Assembly (NCBI GenBank): GCA_945878355.1
Contig: CAMCTC010000013.1
Coordinates: forward strand, 1 to 64,000
Direction of reading: 5' to 3'
DNA length: 64,000 nt
From: Bordetella parapertussis
GTDB taxonomy: Bacteria > Pseudomonadota > Gammaproteobacteria > Burkholderiales > Burkholderiaceae_C
Position 1 is the stretch's first letter, and each line of letters begins with the position of its first letter. Of the stretch, positions 18,038 through 25,975 are shown piece after piece. The notes beneath the pieces are model-generated. The model was not told where the DNA came from and ran no database searches. It saw only the letters and a list, made by a program, of their open reading frames with translations. A program made the position numbers and the translations under genes.

Positions 18038-19561
18038 ATGAAAGACCACACCGGTCTCGTCAGCCTGTCGGCGCTCGAGCAGCGCCGGCTGATCGGCGCC
18101 AAGCAGATCTCGCCCGTCGAACTGCTGCAGGCCTGCATTGCCCGCATCGAGGCCGTCAACCCGGCCGTCAACGCGCTGTGCCAGACCGACTTCGACCGGG
18201 CGCTGGCGCAAGCCCGCGTCGCCGAAGCAGCGGTGATGCGAGGCGAGGCGCTGCCGCTGCTGCACGGGCTGCCAGTGGGCGTGAAGGACCTGGAAGACAG
18301 CGCCGGGCTGCGCACCACCTACGGCAACACCGCACACCGCAACCATGTGCCGCAAGCCGACTGCGTGCTGGTGCAGCGATTGCGCGCGGCCGGTGCGTTG
18401 ATCGCCGCCAAGACCAACACCCCTGACATGGGCGCAGGTGCCAACACCCTCAACGCGGTCTGGGGCGCAACCGGCAACCCCTTCGACCCCACGCGCAATG
18501 CCGGCGGCTCGTCAGGCGGTTCGGCGGTGGCGCTGGCCTGCGACATGCTGCCGCTGGCCTCGGGGTCCGACCTCGGCGGATCGCTGCGAATCCCGGCCGG
18601 CTACTGCGGCGTGGTCGGCCTGCGGCCTTCGACCGGCGTTGTCGCGAGCGGCGACAGGCTGTTGGGCTTCAGCCCGCTCTCGGTGCTCGGGCCGATGGCT
18701 CGCTCAGTGGCCGACTTGGCGCTGATGCTCGCGGCGATCGCCGGGCCGCACCAGGCCGATCCGCTGTCAGCGCCCTTCGACGCGTCCGGCCTGCCAGCGC
18801 TGCGTCCGGCCGACCTGTCGCAGTTGCGGGTGGGTTTCAGCGAAGACTTCGGCGGCTGCCTGGTCGACGAGGACATCCGCCGCAGCTTTCGCACCCGCAT
18901 CGCCGCGATCGCGCCGATGTTCGCCAGCTGCGAACCACTGGGCGTCAACCTGGTTCATGGGCTAGACGGCGGCCAAGGCGAGCGAAGCAGTGCCGACTTC
19001 GCCTTCGACGTGCTGCGTGCCGAGGGCTTCCTGGCCGCCCATGCCGGCACAGACCGCGCCGCGCTCAGCGCCAACCTGGCCGCCAACCTGGCGCTGGCCG
19101 AGCAGTTCTCGCTCACCGACCACGCCCGCGCCCACCAGTTGCAGACCCGGCTGCAGCGCCGGCTGGCCGACGCGATGCGCGCCGACCACGGCGGGTTTGA
19201 CCTGGTGATCTCGCCGGTCACCGGCGTGTCGCCCTTTGCCTGGACGACGCTGTATGCCGAATCGGTGCAAGGCCTGCCCACCCGCAACTATTACCACTGG
19301 GTGGGGCTGACTTACCTGGTCAGCCTCAGCACCCATCCAGCGCTGTCGCTGCCCTGCGGCGTTGACGAGCAGGGCCTGCCCTTCGGCCTGCAACTCATAG
19401 GCCGGGCCAGAGGCGATGCCGCACTGCTGGCAGCGGCGCTGGCACTGGAATCGGCCACCGCCGCACAGCCTGGACTCGGACGGGTGCGGCCGGATCTGGC
19501 GCTGCTGCGAACGCCGCGGCCTGAGCTGCGAAGCATCGTCACCCACCCGCCCCAAGCCTAA
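18038..19561 (+). CDS. Amidase (amidase-signature family)
   Basis: A 507-residue amidase-signature hydrolase that cleaves carboxamides to acid and amine. The Ser-cisSer-Lys triad is present: lysine in AAKTNTPD near residue 124 and the serines in AGGSSGGSAVALA (near 155-165) and GSDLGGSLRIPA (near 178-190). Length and motif spacing are normal. It lies 16 bases after the Bug receptor and is very likely cotranscribed with it, a common pairing for uptake and hydrolysis of an amide. Cytoplasmic: no signal peptide. Confidence 0.93.
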   Translation: MKDHTGLVSLSALEQRRLIGAKQISPVELLQACIARIEAVNPAVNALCQTDFDRALAQARVAEAAVMRGEALPLLHGLPVGVKDLEDSAGLRTTYGNTAHRNHVPQADCVLVQRLRAAGALIAAKTNTPDMGAGANTLNAVWGATGNPFDPTRNAGGSSGGSAVALACDMLPLASGSDLGGSLRIPAGYCGVVGLRPSTGVVASGDRLLGFSPLSVLGPMARSVADLALMLAAIAGPHQADPLSAPFDASGLPALRPADLSQLRVGFSEDFGGCLVDEDIRRSFRTRIAAIAPMFASCEPLGVNLVHGLDGGQGERSSADFAFDVLRAEGFLAAHAGTDRAALSANLAANLALAEQFSLTDHARAHQLQTRLQRRLADAMRADHGGFDLVISPVTGVSPFAWTTLYAESVQGLPTRNYYHWVGLTYLVSLSTHPALSLPCGVDEQGLPFGLQLIGRARGDAALLAAALALESATAAQPGLGRVRPDLALLRTPRPELRSIVTHPPQA

Positions 19562-19567
19562 GCGCCG

Positions 19568-20362
19568 TCAGACCACCAACATGCCGCCGTCGAGCAGGAT
19601 CGACTGGCCGGTCATGCCGTCGGACTCGGTCGATCCCAGATAGACCGCGAGGTGGCCGATCTCGTCGGGCTTCAGGAAGCGCTTGATCGGCACCCGCGCC
19701 AGCCCATTGGCCATCACCTGCTCGAAAGGGATGCCCAGGATGTCGGCATGGGCGCGGAAGCCCTCGATCATGTCGGTCTGCACAAAGCCCGGGCAGATCG
19801 CGTTGACGGTGATGCCGAAACCGCCCATCTCCAAGGCCGCGCAGCGCGTCAGCCCGACCAGCGCGTGCTTGGACGCGTTGTAGGCACTCTGGTTGGGCGA
19901 AGACCATTTGCCCGCGGTCGAGGCGATGTTCACAACCTTGCCGCTGGCCTGCGACTGCATCTGGCGCAGCACGAGTTGCAACACATGGAATGCACCGTAA
20001 ACATTGACCTGCATCACACGATCGAAGTCCTCGGGCGTGATGTCGACCAGGCGAGCCGCATGGTAGACACCGGCGTTGTTGACCAGAGTGTCGATCCGAC
20101 CGTAAGCAGCGACCGCCTCGGCCACCATCGCTTGCACCGCCGCGCGGTCGGCCACATCGGCACAGTGCAGCAGCACTCGGCCGCCGTGAACCTGGGCCAG
20201 GGCCTGGGTCTGCTCGAGCGACTCGCGGTTGGTCGCGGTCAGGAACAGGTCTGCGCCCTCCTCGGCATAGCGCAGCGCGATCGCGCGGCCGATGCCGCGG
20301 CTCGCGCCGGTGATCAGCGCGACGCGCCCACTCAGGCGTCCGGGTCTTGCGGTGTCGGTCAT
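19568..20362 (-). CDS. Short-chain dehydrogenase/reductase
   Basis: A 264-residue classical SDR. The nucleotide-binding motif TGASRGIGRA is near residues 18-27, NNAGVYHAA near 95, the catalytic serine in NIASTAGKW near 147 and YxxxK as SAYNASKHALVGL near 160. The acidic/basic residue pattern does not settle NAD versus NADP. The start at 20362 has AGGA upstream; the frame stays open upstream but runs through an intergenic repeat. It is convergent with the amidase, six bases apart. Substrate unknown. Confidence 0.9.
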   Translation of the reverse strand: MTDTARPGRLSGRVALITGASRGIGRAIALRYAEEGADLFLTATNRESLEQTQALAQVHGGRVLLHCADVADRAAVQAMVAEAVAAYGRIDTLVNNAGVYHAARLVDITPEDFDRVMQVNVYGAFHVLQLVLRQMQSQASGKVVNIASTAGKWSSPNQSAYNASKHALVGLTRCAALEMGGFGITVNAICPGFVQTDMIEGFRAHADILGIPFEQVMANGLARVPIKRFLKPDEIGHLAVYLGSTESDGMTGQSILLDGGMLVV

Positions 20363-20492
20363 GGTGTGTCCTGGGCAGGGCTTGGGCTGCGAGCGGCAGC
20401 ACGCGCCGATCCGGAGCAGGCTGGCCGGTGGCAAATTCATTCTAGGGTCGCTGCCACCAGCGTCGCCCGCCTGGCGGCCGGCAGCCGATTTC

Positions 20493-20567
20493 AGCCACTG
20501 AGCGCCCCGAAGCCGGCCGCCCCCCATGGGGGTCAAGCAAAGTGGCAAAGCCACATTTGCTTGAGAG
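20493..20567 (-). repeat. Dispersed intergenic repeat, copy 1 (inverted, hairpin arm lost)
   Basis: Read on the minus strand it begins CTCTCAAGCAAATGTGGC, continues through TTTGCTTGACCCCCATGG and ends GGCGCTCAGTGGCT. It matches the copies at 21967 and 31436 over nearly its whole length but lacks the right arm of their central hairpin. It lies between divergent genes. Confidence 0.85.
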
Positions 20568-20624
20568 CATCCCAGGCCCCTGTCGGCGCCCGGCGTTCGC
20601 GGAGAAACGACCGAACTTGGGTCA

Positions 20625-20639
20625 TTCCACAATGCGGAA
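20625..20639. promoter_or_regulatory. Palindromic operator candidate upstream of the Liv-type receptor
   Basis: TTCCACAATGCGGAA is a 15-base palindrome with one mismatched pair, about 100 bases before the receptor start. Sites of the form TTCCGCA-N-TGCGGAA are typical of IclR-family regulators in betaproteobacteria. No IclR gene lies in the window, so the assignment is an inference. Confidence 0.4.
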
Positions 20640-20737
20640 CGTTTTGTTTCTCATGAGCGGCAAGGTCCGAGAGGTCGCTAAGATGACGCCTCAGATTCGG
20701 CAAGCCTTGCCGGATAACTCTAATGGAGACAAAGTCC

Positions 20738-21943
20738 GTGAAACATCTTCTTGTCGCGCTCGCAACAGCCGCCAGCCTCGTCCACGCTGGTGACGTCTTG
20801 GCGCAGAAAAAATACGACACCGGCGCCACCGACACCGAGATCAAGCTCGGTCAGAACATGCCTTACAGCGGCCCCGCGTCGGTCTACGGCTCGCTGGGAC
20901 GGACCCAGGTGGCCTTCTTCAAGATGCTCAACGAGCAAGGCGGTATCAACGGCCGCAAGGTCAACCTGATCAGTCTGGACGACGGTTACAGCCCGCCCAA
21001 GACCACCGAGGCGATACGCCGCCTGGTCGAGAGCGACGAGGTCCTGGCGCTGTTCGGCACGCTGGGCACGCCGACCAACTCGGCGATCCACCGCTACGCC
21101 AACCAGAAGAAGATGCCGCACCTGTTCGTCTCGAGCGGCGCAGGCAAGTGGAACGACCCCAAGAACTTCCCGTACACGGTGGGCTTCCAGCCCAACTATG
21201 TGGCCGAAGGCAAGGTGTTCGCCGCCCACATCATCGCCAACCACCCCGGCGCAAAAATCGCGATCCTCTGGCAGAACGATGACTTCGGCAAGGACTACCT
21301 GATCGGCGTCAAGCAAGGCCTGGGCGACAAGGTCTCGATGCTGGTGGCCGACGCTTCGTTCGAGGTCACTGACCCGACCGTCGACTCGCAAATCCTGACC
21401 CTCAGGAGCTCGGGCGCCGATGTGCTGATCAACGCCGCCTCGCCAAAACCAGCCGCGCAGGCGATCAAGAAGATAGCCGCAATCGGCTGGAAGCCGACCC
21501 AGTACATCACCAACGTGTCGGCTACCATCGGTTCGGTGCTCAAGCCCGCCGGGCTGGAAGCCTCGACCGGCCTGGTCACGACCCAGTTCATGAAGGACCC
21601 GAGTGACAGCCAGTGGGACAACGACGCGGAGATCAACACCTACAAGGCTTTCATGAAGAAGTACTACCCGGAGGGCGACATCAACGACCAGCTCAACCTG
21701 CTGGCCTACTCGTCAGCCAACGCGATGACCCATGTGCTCAAGCAAGCGGGCGACAACCTGACGCGCGAGAACCTGATGAAGATCGCAACCAACCTGAAGG
21801 ATGTCAGGATGCCGGGCACGCTGCCAGGCTTGCTGCTCAACACCAGCCCGACCAACCACGGACCGCTGTCGATGCTGAGAATGACACGCTTCGACGGCAA
21901 GCAGTGGCTAGGCTTCGGCGAGCCGATCTCGGCAGGCAAGTAG
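20738..21943 (+). CDS. ABC transporter substrate-binding protein, branched-chain amino acid (LivK-like) type
   Basis: A periplasmic-binding protein type I of about 401 residues with a signal peptide (KHLLVALATAASLVHAGDVLA). It has the family segments LGQNMPYSGPASVYG, NEQGGINGRKVNLISLDDGY and, near residue 170, WQNDDFGKDYLIGVKQGL. I prefer GTG 20738, with GGAGA eight bases upstream; ATG 20723 would place that GGAGA inside the gene and add five residues before the signal peptide. No permease or ATPase genes adjoin, so it is an orphan receptor, as is common in Burkholderiales. The ligand may be an aromatic or short-chain acid rather than an amino acid. Confidence 0.9.
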   Translation: MKHLLVALATAASLVHAGDVLAQKKYDTGATDTEIKLGQNMPYSGPASVYGSLGRTQVAFFKMLNEQGGINGRKVNLISLDDGYSPPKTTEAIRRLVESDEVLALFGTLGTPTNSAIHRYANQKKMPHLFVSSGAGKWNDPKNFPYTVGFQPNYVAEGKVFAAHIIANHPGAKIAILWQNDDFGKDYLIGVKQGLGDKVSMLVADASFEVTDPTVDSQILTLRSSGADVLINAASPKPAAQAIKKIAAIGWKPTQYITNVSATIGSVLKPAGLEASTGLVTTQFMKDPSDSQWDNDAEINTYKAFMKKYYPEGDINDQLNLLAYSSANAMTHVLKQAGDNLTRENLMKIATNLKDVRMPGTLPGLLLNTSPTNHGPLSMLRMTRFDGKQWLGFGEPISAGK

Positions 21944-21966
21944 ACCGGTCCATCGCGCTGCAGTGC

Positions 21967-22050
21967 CTCTCAAGCCAATGTGGTGTTGCCACTTTGCTTG
22001 ACCCCCATGGGGGGCGGCCGGCTTCGGCCGGCCTCGGGACGCTCAGTGGC
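21967..22050 (+). repeat. Dispersed intergenic repeat, copy 2 (full, with UUCG hairpin)
   Basis: Starts CTCTCAAGCCAATGTGG and ends GACGCTCAGTGGC. In its centre GGCCGGC (22016-22022), TTCG, GCCGGCC (22027-22033) form a perfect seven-pair stem closed by a UUCG tetraloop. It lies 23 bases after the receptor stop and could act as a 3-prime RNA end or stabiliser, although no T-run follows. Confidence 0.88.
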
Positions 22051-22063
22051 AAGACCGCCCCCC

Positions 22064-22963
22064 ATGACGAGCTTCGCCACCACAGACCGGCCCGATTGGC
22101 CGGCGATCGCTGCAGCCCAGGCCCGCGACCCCGACGCCAGGCTGCCGTTTTTCATCGACGACCATGGCCGTTCGCAGCTGACCGGCTCGGTGGCCCGCGC
22201 CCACCTGCCGGCACTCGCGCGCTGGCAAGGCGCGCTGCGAATCGACGACCTCGCCGTCACGCTGACGACGCCTGCCGCCGAACGAGTGGCCTTCTTCGCG
22301 CAGGCAAACCTCGCACTGCGCGAAGCCGGGCTGATCAAAGCCTGGCGCGACGAAACCTACCCGGTGCTGGCGCAACAAGGCGGCGAACTGCTGGCCACCT
22401 TCGAGCGCGCGGCGTCACGCTTCTGGGGCACCACCACCTTTGGCGCGCACTGCAACGGCTACCTGGCCGACCCAACGGGCCGGCCCACCCACCTGTGGAT
22501 CGCGCGCCGTGCACTCGACAAACCCACCGATCCTGGCCTGCTGGACAACCTGATCGGTGGCGGTGTGCCGCACGGCCAGACCCCGGCCGAGGCGGTGGTG
22601 CGCGAAGGCTGGGAGGAAGCCGGGCTGCGCCCGGCCCAGATGCAATCGCTGGCGGCAGGCCGGCAGCTGCGGGTCGCGCGCGACATCCCCGAAGGCTTTC
22701 AGCTCGAACAAGTCAGTGTCTTCGACCTGGCACTGCCGCCCGACCTGGTGCCAGAGAACCAGGACGGCGAGGTCCACAGCCTGACGCTGATGACCATTGA
22801 GCAGGCGCTGGGCCATGCTGCTGCCGGCGACATGACCGTCGACGCCGCCTTGGTAACGCTGGACTTCGCGCTGCGCCACCGGCTGCTGTCGACCCACAGG
22901 CACCAGCACCTGCAGGTGATGTCCGAGCCGCTGTGGACAGGCCGAGCCAGCCTGTCCCGCTGA
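22064..22963 (+). CDS. DUF4743 plus Nudix hydrolase
   Basis: A 299-residue protein with an N-terminal DUF4743-type region (residues about 1-125, including FWGTTTFGAHCNGY) and a C-terminal Nudix domain. The Nudix box is GGVPHGQTPAEAVVREGWEE, followed by AGL; the REGWEEAGL core is intact, but the first box glutamate is Gln. This architecture is that of the YJR142W/Tnr3 group, known to hydrolyse oxidised thiamine diphosphates, so a thiamine-damage role is a reasonable inference. The start is the ATG at 22064, just after the repeat; the upstream open frame is repeat-derived. Confidence 0.85.
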   Translation: MTSFATTDRPDWPAIAAAQARDPDARLPFFIDDHGRSQLTGSVARAHLPALARWQGALRIDDLAVTLTTPAAERVAFFAQANLALREAGLIKAWRDETYPVLAQQGGELLATFERAASRFWGTTTFGAHCNGYLADPTGRPTHLWIARRALDKPTDPGLLDNLIGGGVPHGQTPAEAVVREGWEEAGLRPAQMQSLAAGRQLRVARDIPEGFQLEQVSVFDLALPPDLVPENQDGEVHSLTLMTIEQALGHAAAGDMTVDAALVTLDFALRHRLLSTHRHQHLQVMSEPLWTGRASLSR

Positions 22964-22968
22964 AGTGG

Positions 22969-22996
22969 AAATATTTCGAACAATCATAAAATATTT
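22969..22996. promoter_or_regulatory. AT-rich promoter/operator candidate before cytochrome b561
   Basis: Two copies of the self-complementary octamer AAATATTT start exactly 20 bases apart (22969 and 22989) in an AT-rich island within very GC-rich DNA, about 75-100 bases before the cytochrome b561 start. Two sites on the same helix face suggest a dimeric regulator site or an upstream promoter element. Confidence 0.35.
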
Positions 22997-23068
22997 GTTT
23001 AAATAAATTGCAGAGTCGGGTCAAGCGTGCTGAACCCGAAACCCACTGACGGGCGACACACTCTGCCC

Positions 23069-23608
23069 ATGACTTCGAAACCCTCCCCGCCGCGCTACAC
23101 CGCGCTGGCCATCGTGCTGCACTGGCTGCTGGCGCTGATGATCGTGGCATCGTTCGGTGTCGGCCTGTACATGAGCGACCTGCCGATCTCGCCGACCCGG
23201 CTCAAGCTCTACAACTGGCACAAATGGGCCGGCGTGACGATCCTGGCACTCTCGGGCCTGCGCTTGCTGTGGCGCTTGACGCACCGGCCGCCTGCTGCGG
23301 CCACGGGTTGGCAGGCCGGCGTCGCGCAGGCGACCCATGGGCTGCTTTACGCGCTGTTCTTCGTCGTGCCGCTGCTGGGCTGGGCTTATAGCTCGGCGGC
23401 GGGCTTTCCGGTGGTCTGGTTCGGCCTGTTGCAGCTGCCTGACTTCGTGCCGGTGGACAAGTTGCTGGCCGAGGCGATCAAGCCCTGGCATGAGCGCAGC
23501 GCGATGATGATGGCCGGCTTGGTGCTGCTGCACGTGGCGGGCGCGGCCAAGCACCAGTGGCTGGACCGCGATGGACTGATGCAACGCATGCTGCCGGGCC
23601 GCAGCTGA
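23069..23608 (+). CDS. Cytochrome b561 family protein
   Basis: A 179-residue four-helix inner-membrane dihaem cytochrome that passes electrons between the quinone pool and periplasmic partners. Histidines expected to bind haem are in VLHWLLAL (helix 1), NWHKWAG (helix 2), QATHGLLYALFF (helix 3) and LLLHVAGAAKHQW (helix 4). ATG 23069 is preferred; a GTG at 23027 would add 14 polar residues. It heads a four-gene set with three YceI-like genes, a known association in proteobacteria, probably as one operon. Confidence 0.92.
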   Translation: MTSKPSPPRYTALAIVLHWLLALMIVASFGVGLYMSDLPISPTRLKLYNWHKWAGVTILALSGLRLLWRLTHRPPAAATGWQAGVAQATHGLLYALFFVVPLLGWAYSSAAGFPVVWFGLLQLPDFVPVDKLLAEAIKPWHERSAMMMAGLVLLHVAGAAKHQWLDRDGLMQRMLPGRS

Positions 23609-23681
23609 GCGGCGCCGCGCCAGCGACCCGGCTGATGCGGCCGAGGCCGCGAAGCCCAACTTTGAAACAACAGGATTGCCC

Positions 23682-24236
23682 ATGAAACGCCATCTCCTGG
23701 CCATTGCCACCATCGCCGTCGCCGCACCCGCCTGGGCCCAGCAGGTCGTGCCTGCGCAAAGCGAGATCACCTTCGTCAGCAAGCAAATGGGTGTGCCCGT
23801 CGAGGGCCGATTCAAGCTGTGGACGGCGCAGATCGCTTTCGACCCCAGAAAACCCGAAGCCGGCAAGATCGGTTTCACGATCCAGGCCGGCAGCGCCAGC
23901 TTCGGTGCCGCGGAGACCGATGCCGAGGTGTCCAAACCAGCCTGGTTCAACATCGCCAAATTCCCTCAAGCCAGCTTCCAGAGCAGCGCGGTCAAGGCGC
24001 TGGGGGCGGGCAAGTTTGAGGTCCGCGGCGCACTGCTGATCAAGGGAGTCAGCCACGACGTGCTGGTGCCGGTCACGGTGACCCAGGCCGGCTCGGCCAG
24101 CACCGCTACCGGCAGCTTCAACATCAAACGGCTTGATTTCCGCATCGGTGACGGCGAATGGGCCGACACCTCGATGGTGGCCAACGATGTGCAAGTCAAA
24201 TTCAAACTCGCGCTCAGCGGCATGGCGCCGCTGTGA
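23682..24236 (+). CDS. YceI family periplasmic protein (first paralogue)
   Basis: A 184-residue YceI-like lipocalin-fold protein that probably binds an isoprenoid or quinone-like lipid in the periplasm. Signal peptide residues 1-20 (AWA cleavage). Family segments are SEITFVSKQMGVPVEGRF, WFNIAKFPQASF and GVSHDVLVPV. AGGA lies upstream. It differs from the two following paralogues: it has no C-terminal CGGDFE segment and starts with an SEITF strand rather than DPTHT. It is 73 bases after cytochrome b561. Confidence 0.92.
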   Translation: MKRHLLAIATIAVAAPAWAQQVVPAQSEITFVSKQMGVPVEGRFKLWTAQIAFDPRKPEAGKIGFTIQAGSASFGAAETDAEVSKPAWFNIAKFPQASFQSSAVKALGAGKFEVRGALLIKGVSHDVLVPVTVTQAGSASTATGSFNIKRLDFRIGDGEWADTSMVANDVQVKFKLALSGMAPL

Positions 24237-24295
24237 ATGTCCCATCCCTCCAATTTCTTCGACCCACCTCCGTCCAACCACAAGCCCAGCAAAAA

Positions 24296-24883
24296 ATGAA
24301 AAACAAGATGATCCGCAGCACCGTCCTCGCCACCGCAATGGCCGCAGCAGCCCTGCTTGCCCAAGCCCAGAGCGCAACCTATGCGATCGACCCGACCCAC
24401 ACTTTCGCCAGCTTCGAAATCTCGCACTTCGGCACCTCGACGAACCGCGGCCGCTTTGACAAGAAAAGCGGTAGCGTCCAATTCGACAAGGCGGGCAAGA
24501 CCGGCAAGGTCGACATCACGCTCGAAACCAGCTCGATCAACACTGGCACTGCGGCCTTCGACAAACACCTGCAGAGCAAGGACTTCTTCAACAGCGCTGA
24601 ATTTCCGACCGCCAAGTTCGTCGCCGACAAGTTCAGCTTCAATGTCGACAAGCTCAGTGAAGTCTCGGGTCAGCTCACGCTGCTCGGAAAGACCAACCCG
24701 GTGACGCTGAAAGCCAGCAACTTCAACTGCTATATCAACCCGATGCTCAAGGTTGAGGTTTGCGGCGGCGACTTCGAGACTACGCTGGTGCGCAGCCAAT
24801 ACGGCATGAGCTGGGGCCTGAATTTCGGTTTCCCCGACAGCGTTCGCCTGTTGATCCAGGTCGAAGCCGTCAAACAGCCTTGA
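24296..24883 (+). CDS. YceI family periplasmic protein (second paralogue)
   Basis: 195 residues with a signal peptide (AAAALLAQAQ) and the YceI core: YAIDPTHTFASFEISHFG, FFNSAEFPTAKF, SGQLTLLGKTNPVTLKA. It has two cysteines near its C-terminal third (NFNCYINP and VEVCGGDFETTL), a spacing shared with the next gene, which may form a disulfide. The ATG at 24296 is used; 24308 is a possible later start. It ends just before a strong perfect palindrome. Confidence 0.92.
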   Translation: MKNKMIRSTVLATAMAAAALLAQAQSATYAIDPTHTFASFEISHFGTSTNRGRFDKKSGSVQFDKAGKTGKVDITLETSSINTGTAAFDKHLQSKDFFNSAEFPTAKFVADKFSFNVDKLSEVSGQLTLLGKTNPVTLKASNFNCYINPMLKVEVCGGDFETTLVRSQYGMSWGLNFGFPDSVRLLIQVEAVKQP

Positions 24884-24891
24884 TTCGACAG

Positions 24892-24923
24892 CGCGGGGCT
24901 GCGCGTCGACGCGCAGCCCCGCG
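24892..24923 (+). terminator. Perfect 32-base palindrome, hairpin between YceI genes
   Basis: Arms CGCGGGGCTGCGCG and CGCGCAGCCCCGCG flank TCGA, giving a 14-pair stem (palindromic throughout), nine bases after the stop of the second YceI gene. There is no T-run, so it may be an RNA-stabilising or attenuating hairpin rather than a classic terminator. Confidence 0.5.
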
Positions 24924-24980
24924 ACAGTTGCAGACTTCATCCTGACAGAGAGAGTGCTGCGGATCGAAGATTCTGCGACC

Positions 24981-25565
24981 ATGCAGCCCATGCGCCTGAT
25001 CCTGCTCGCCCTGGCCCTGTTGGCCGCCACAGCGTCGACCTCTGCGCAACCCGTGTCCTATGTCTTGGACCCAACGCACAGTTTCGTCAACTTCGAACTG
25101 CTGCACTTCGACACCTCGACGATACGCGGCCGCTTCGGCCCGCTCAGCGGAGAAGTGGTGCTCGACCGCAGCGCCCGCAGCGGCCGCGTGCAGGTGGTCG
25201 TCGCCACAGCCGCGGTGAGCACCGGCCTGCCGCTGCTCGACACGCTGATCAAGCAGCCCGACCTGTTGGCGGTGGCCGATCACCCCCAGGCCTTCTTCGT
25301 CGCCGAGCGCATGGAATTCGATGCGCAAGGCCAGGTGACCGCAGTGACCGGCGAGTTCACGCTGCGCGGCATCGGTCAGTCGCTACGGCTGGTGGCACAG
25401 CGTTTTCGCTGCTACTTTCACCCACTGCTGCGGCGCGAGGTCTGCGGCGGCGACTTCGAGGCCGAGTTCCTGCGCAGCCGCTTCGGCATCACCCACAGCC
25501 TGCCCTTCGTCGCCGACCGGGTCAGGCTCAAAATTCAGGTCGAAGCGATCCGCCAGAGCCCGTGA
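24981..25565 (+). CDS. YceI family periplasmic protein (third paralogue)
   Basis: 194 residues with a signal peptide (LILLALALLAATASTSAQ) and the YceI core YVLDPTHSFVNFELLHFD, then GEFTLRGIGQSLRL, FRCYFHP and REVCGGDFEAEFLRS. It is clearly closer to the second paralogue than to the first, including the paired cysteines and the SRFGITHS segment, so a tandem duplication is likely. ATG 24981 is chosen; the ribosome site is weak and GTG 24954 is an alternative. Its leader includes the palindrome at 24892. Confidence 0.9.
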   Translation: MQPMRLILLALALLAATASTSAQPVSYVLDPTHSFVNFELLHFDTSTIRGRFGPLSGEVVLDRSARSGRVQVVVATAAVSTGLPLLDTLIKQPDLLAVADHPQAFFVAERMEFDAQGQVTAVTGEFTLRGIGQSLRLVAQRFRCYFHPLLRREVCGGDFEAEFLRSRFGITHSLPFVADRVRLKIQVEAIRQSP

Positions 25566-25975
25566 TGGTGCGTGCTCAGCGCGATCAGCCGATCGCGCCT
25601 AGCGCGATGCCGAAGACGCCCTGGTCGACCCTGGGCTGGGCGTCGCGGGGTTGGCGGCAGCGACCGACAAGCGCCTGCCAAGACTCGTCGATATTGTCCC
25701 GCGCGAGACATAGATGAAGACCTCGCGGCGGCGATAAACCAGCCCGGGTGACGGCGGTGTATCCGAGTCTGCGCCCGCCTGTGGATGGACCCAACGATGC
25801 AGAAGTGGATGGGGTTCGAGCAGGTATCGACCCGGCACAGGGGGCGCGGCCTCCATTGACTTCTGAATCGGTGCGGCGACCGTCGCCAAGTTCATGCCCA
25901 CCAGAAATGACTTGACCCACCGCGAGCCGAGCAGGCCCGTCAACCCGGCAGTAGTCGATTTGAAAGCCTGATGCC
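25566..25975. other. 410-base region without a recognisable gene
   Basis: Minus-strand frames are open (for example 25943 to 25599, 114 codons), but the translations look arbitrary and match no family I know. Base use is less regular than in neighbouring genes. It may be decayed coding DNA. No repeat copy or clear promoter was seen. Confidence 0.5.

Larger units (their letters stand above)
20363..20737. other. Intergenic region between SDR and Liv-type receptor
   Basis: No gene is supported here. It holds one degenerate copy of the intergenic repeat (20493-20567), a palindromic operator candidate (20625-20639), and the leader of the receptor gene. Open frames that cross it are formed by the repeat. 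Confidence 0.7.

Noticed and set aside
20541..20793. Small open frames crossing the repeat at 20.5 kb, and similar ones at 22.0 and 31.4 kb
   Set aside because: The common peptide (CLTPMGGGRLR-like) comes from the repeat itself, not from a gene.
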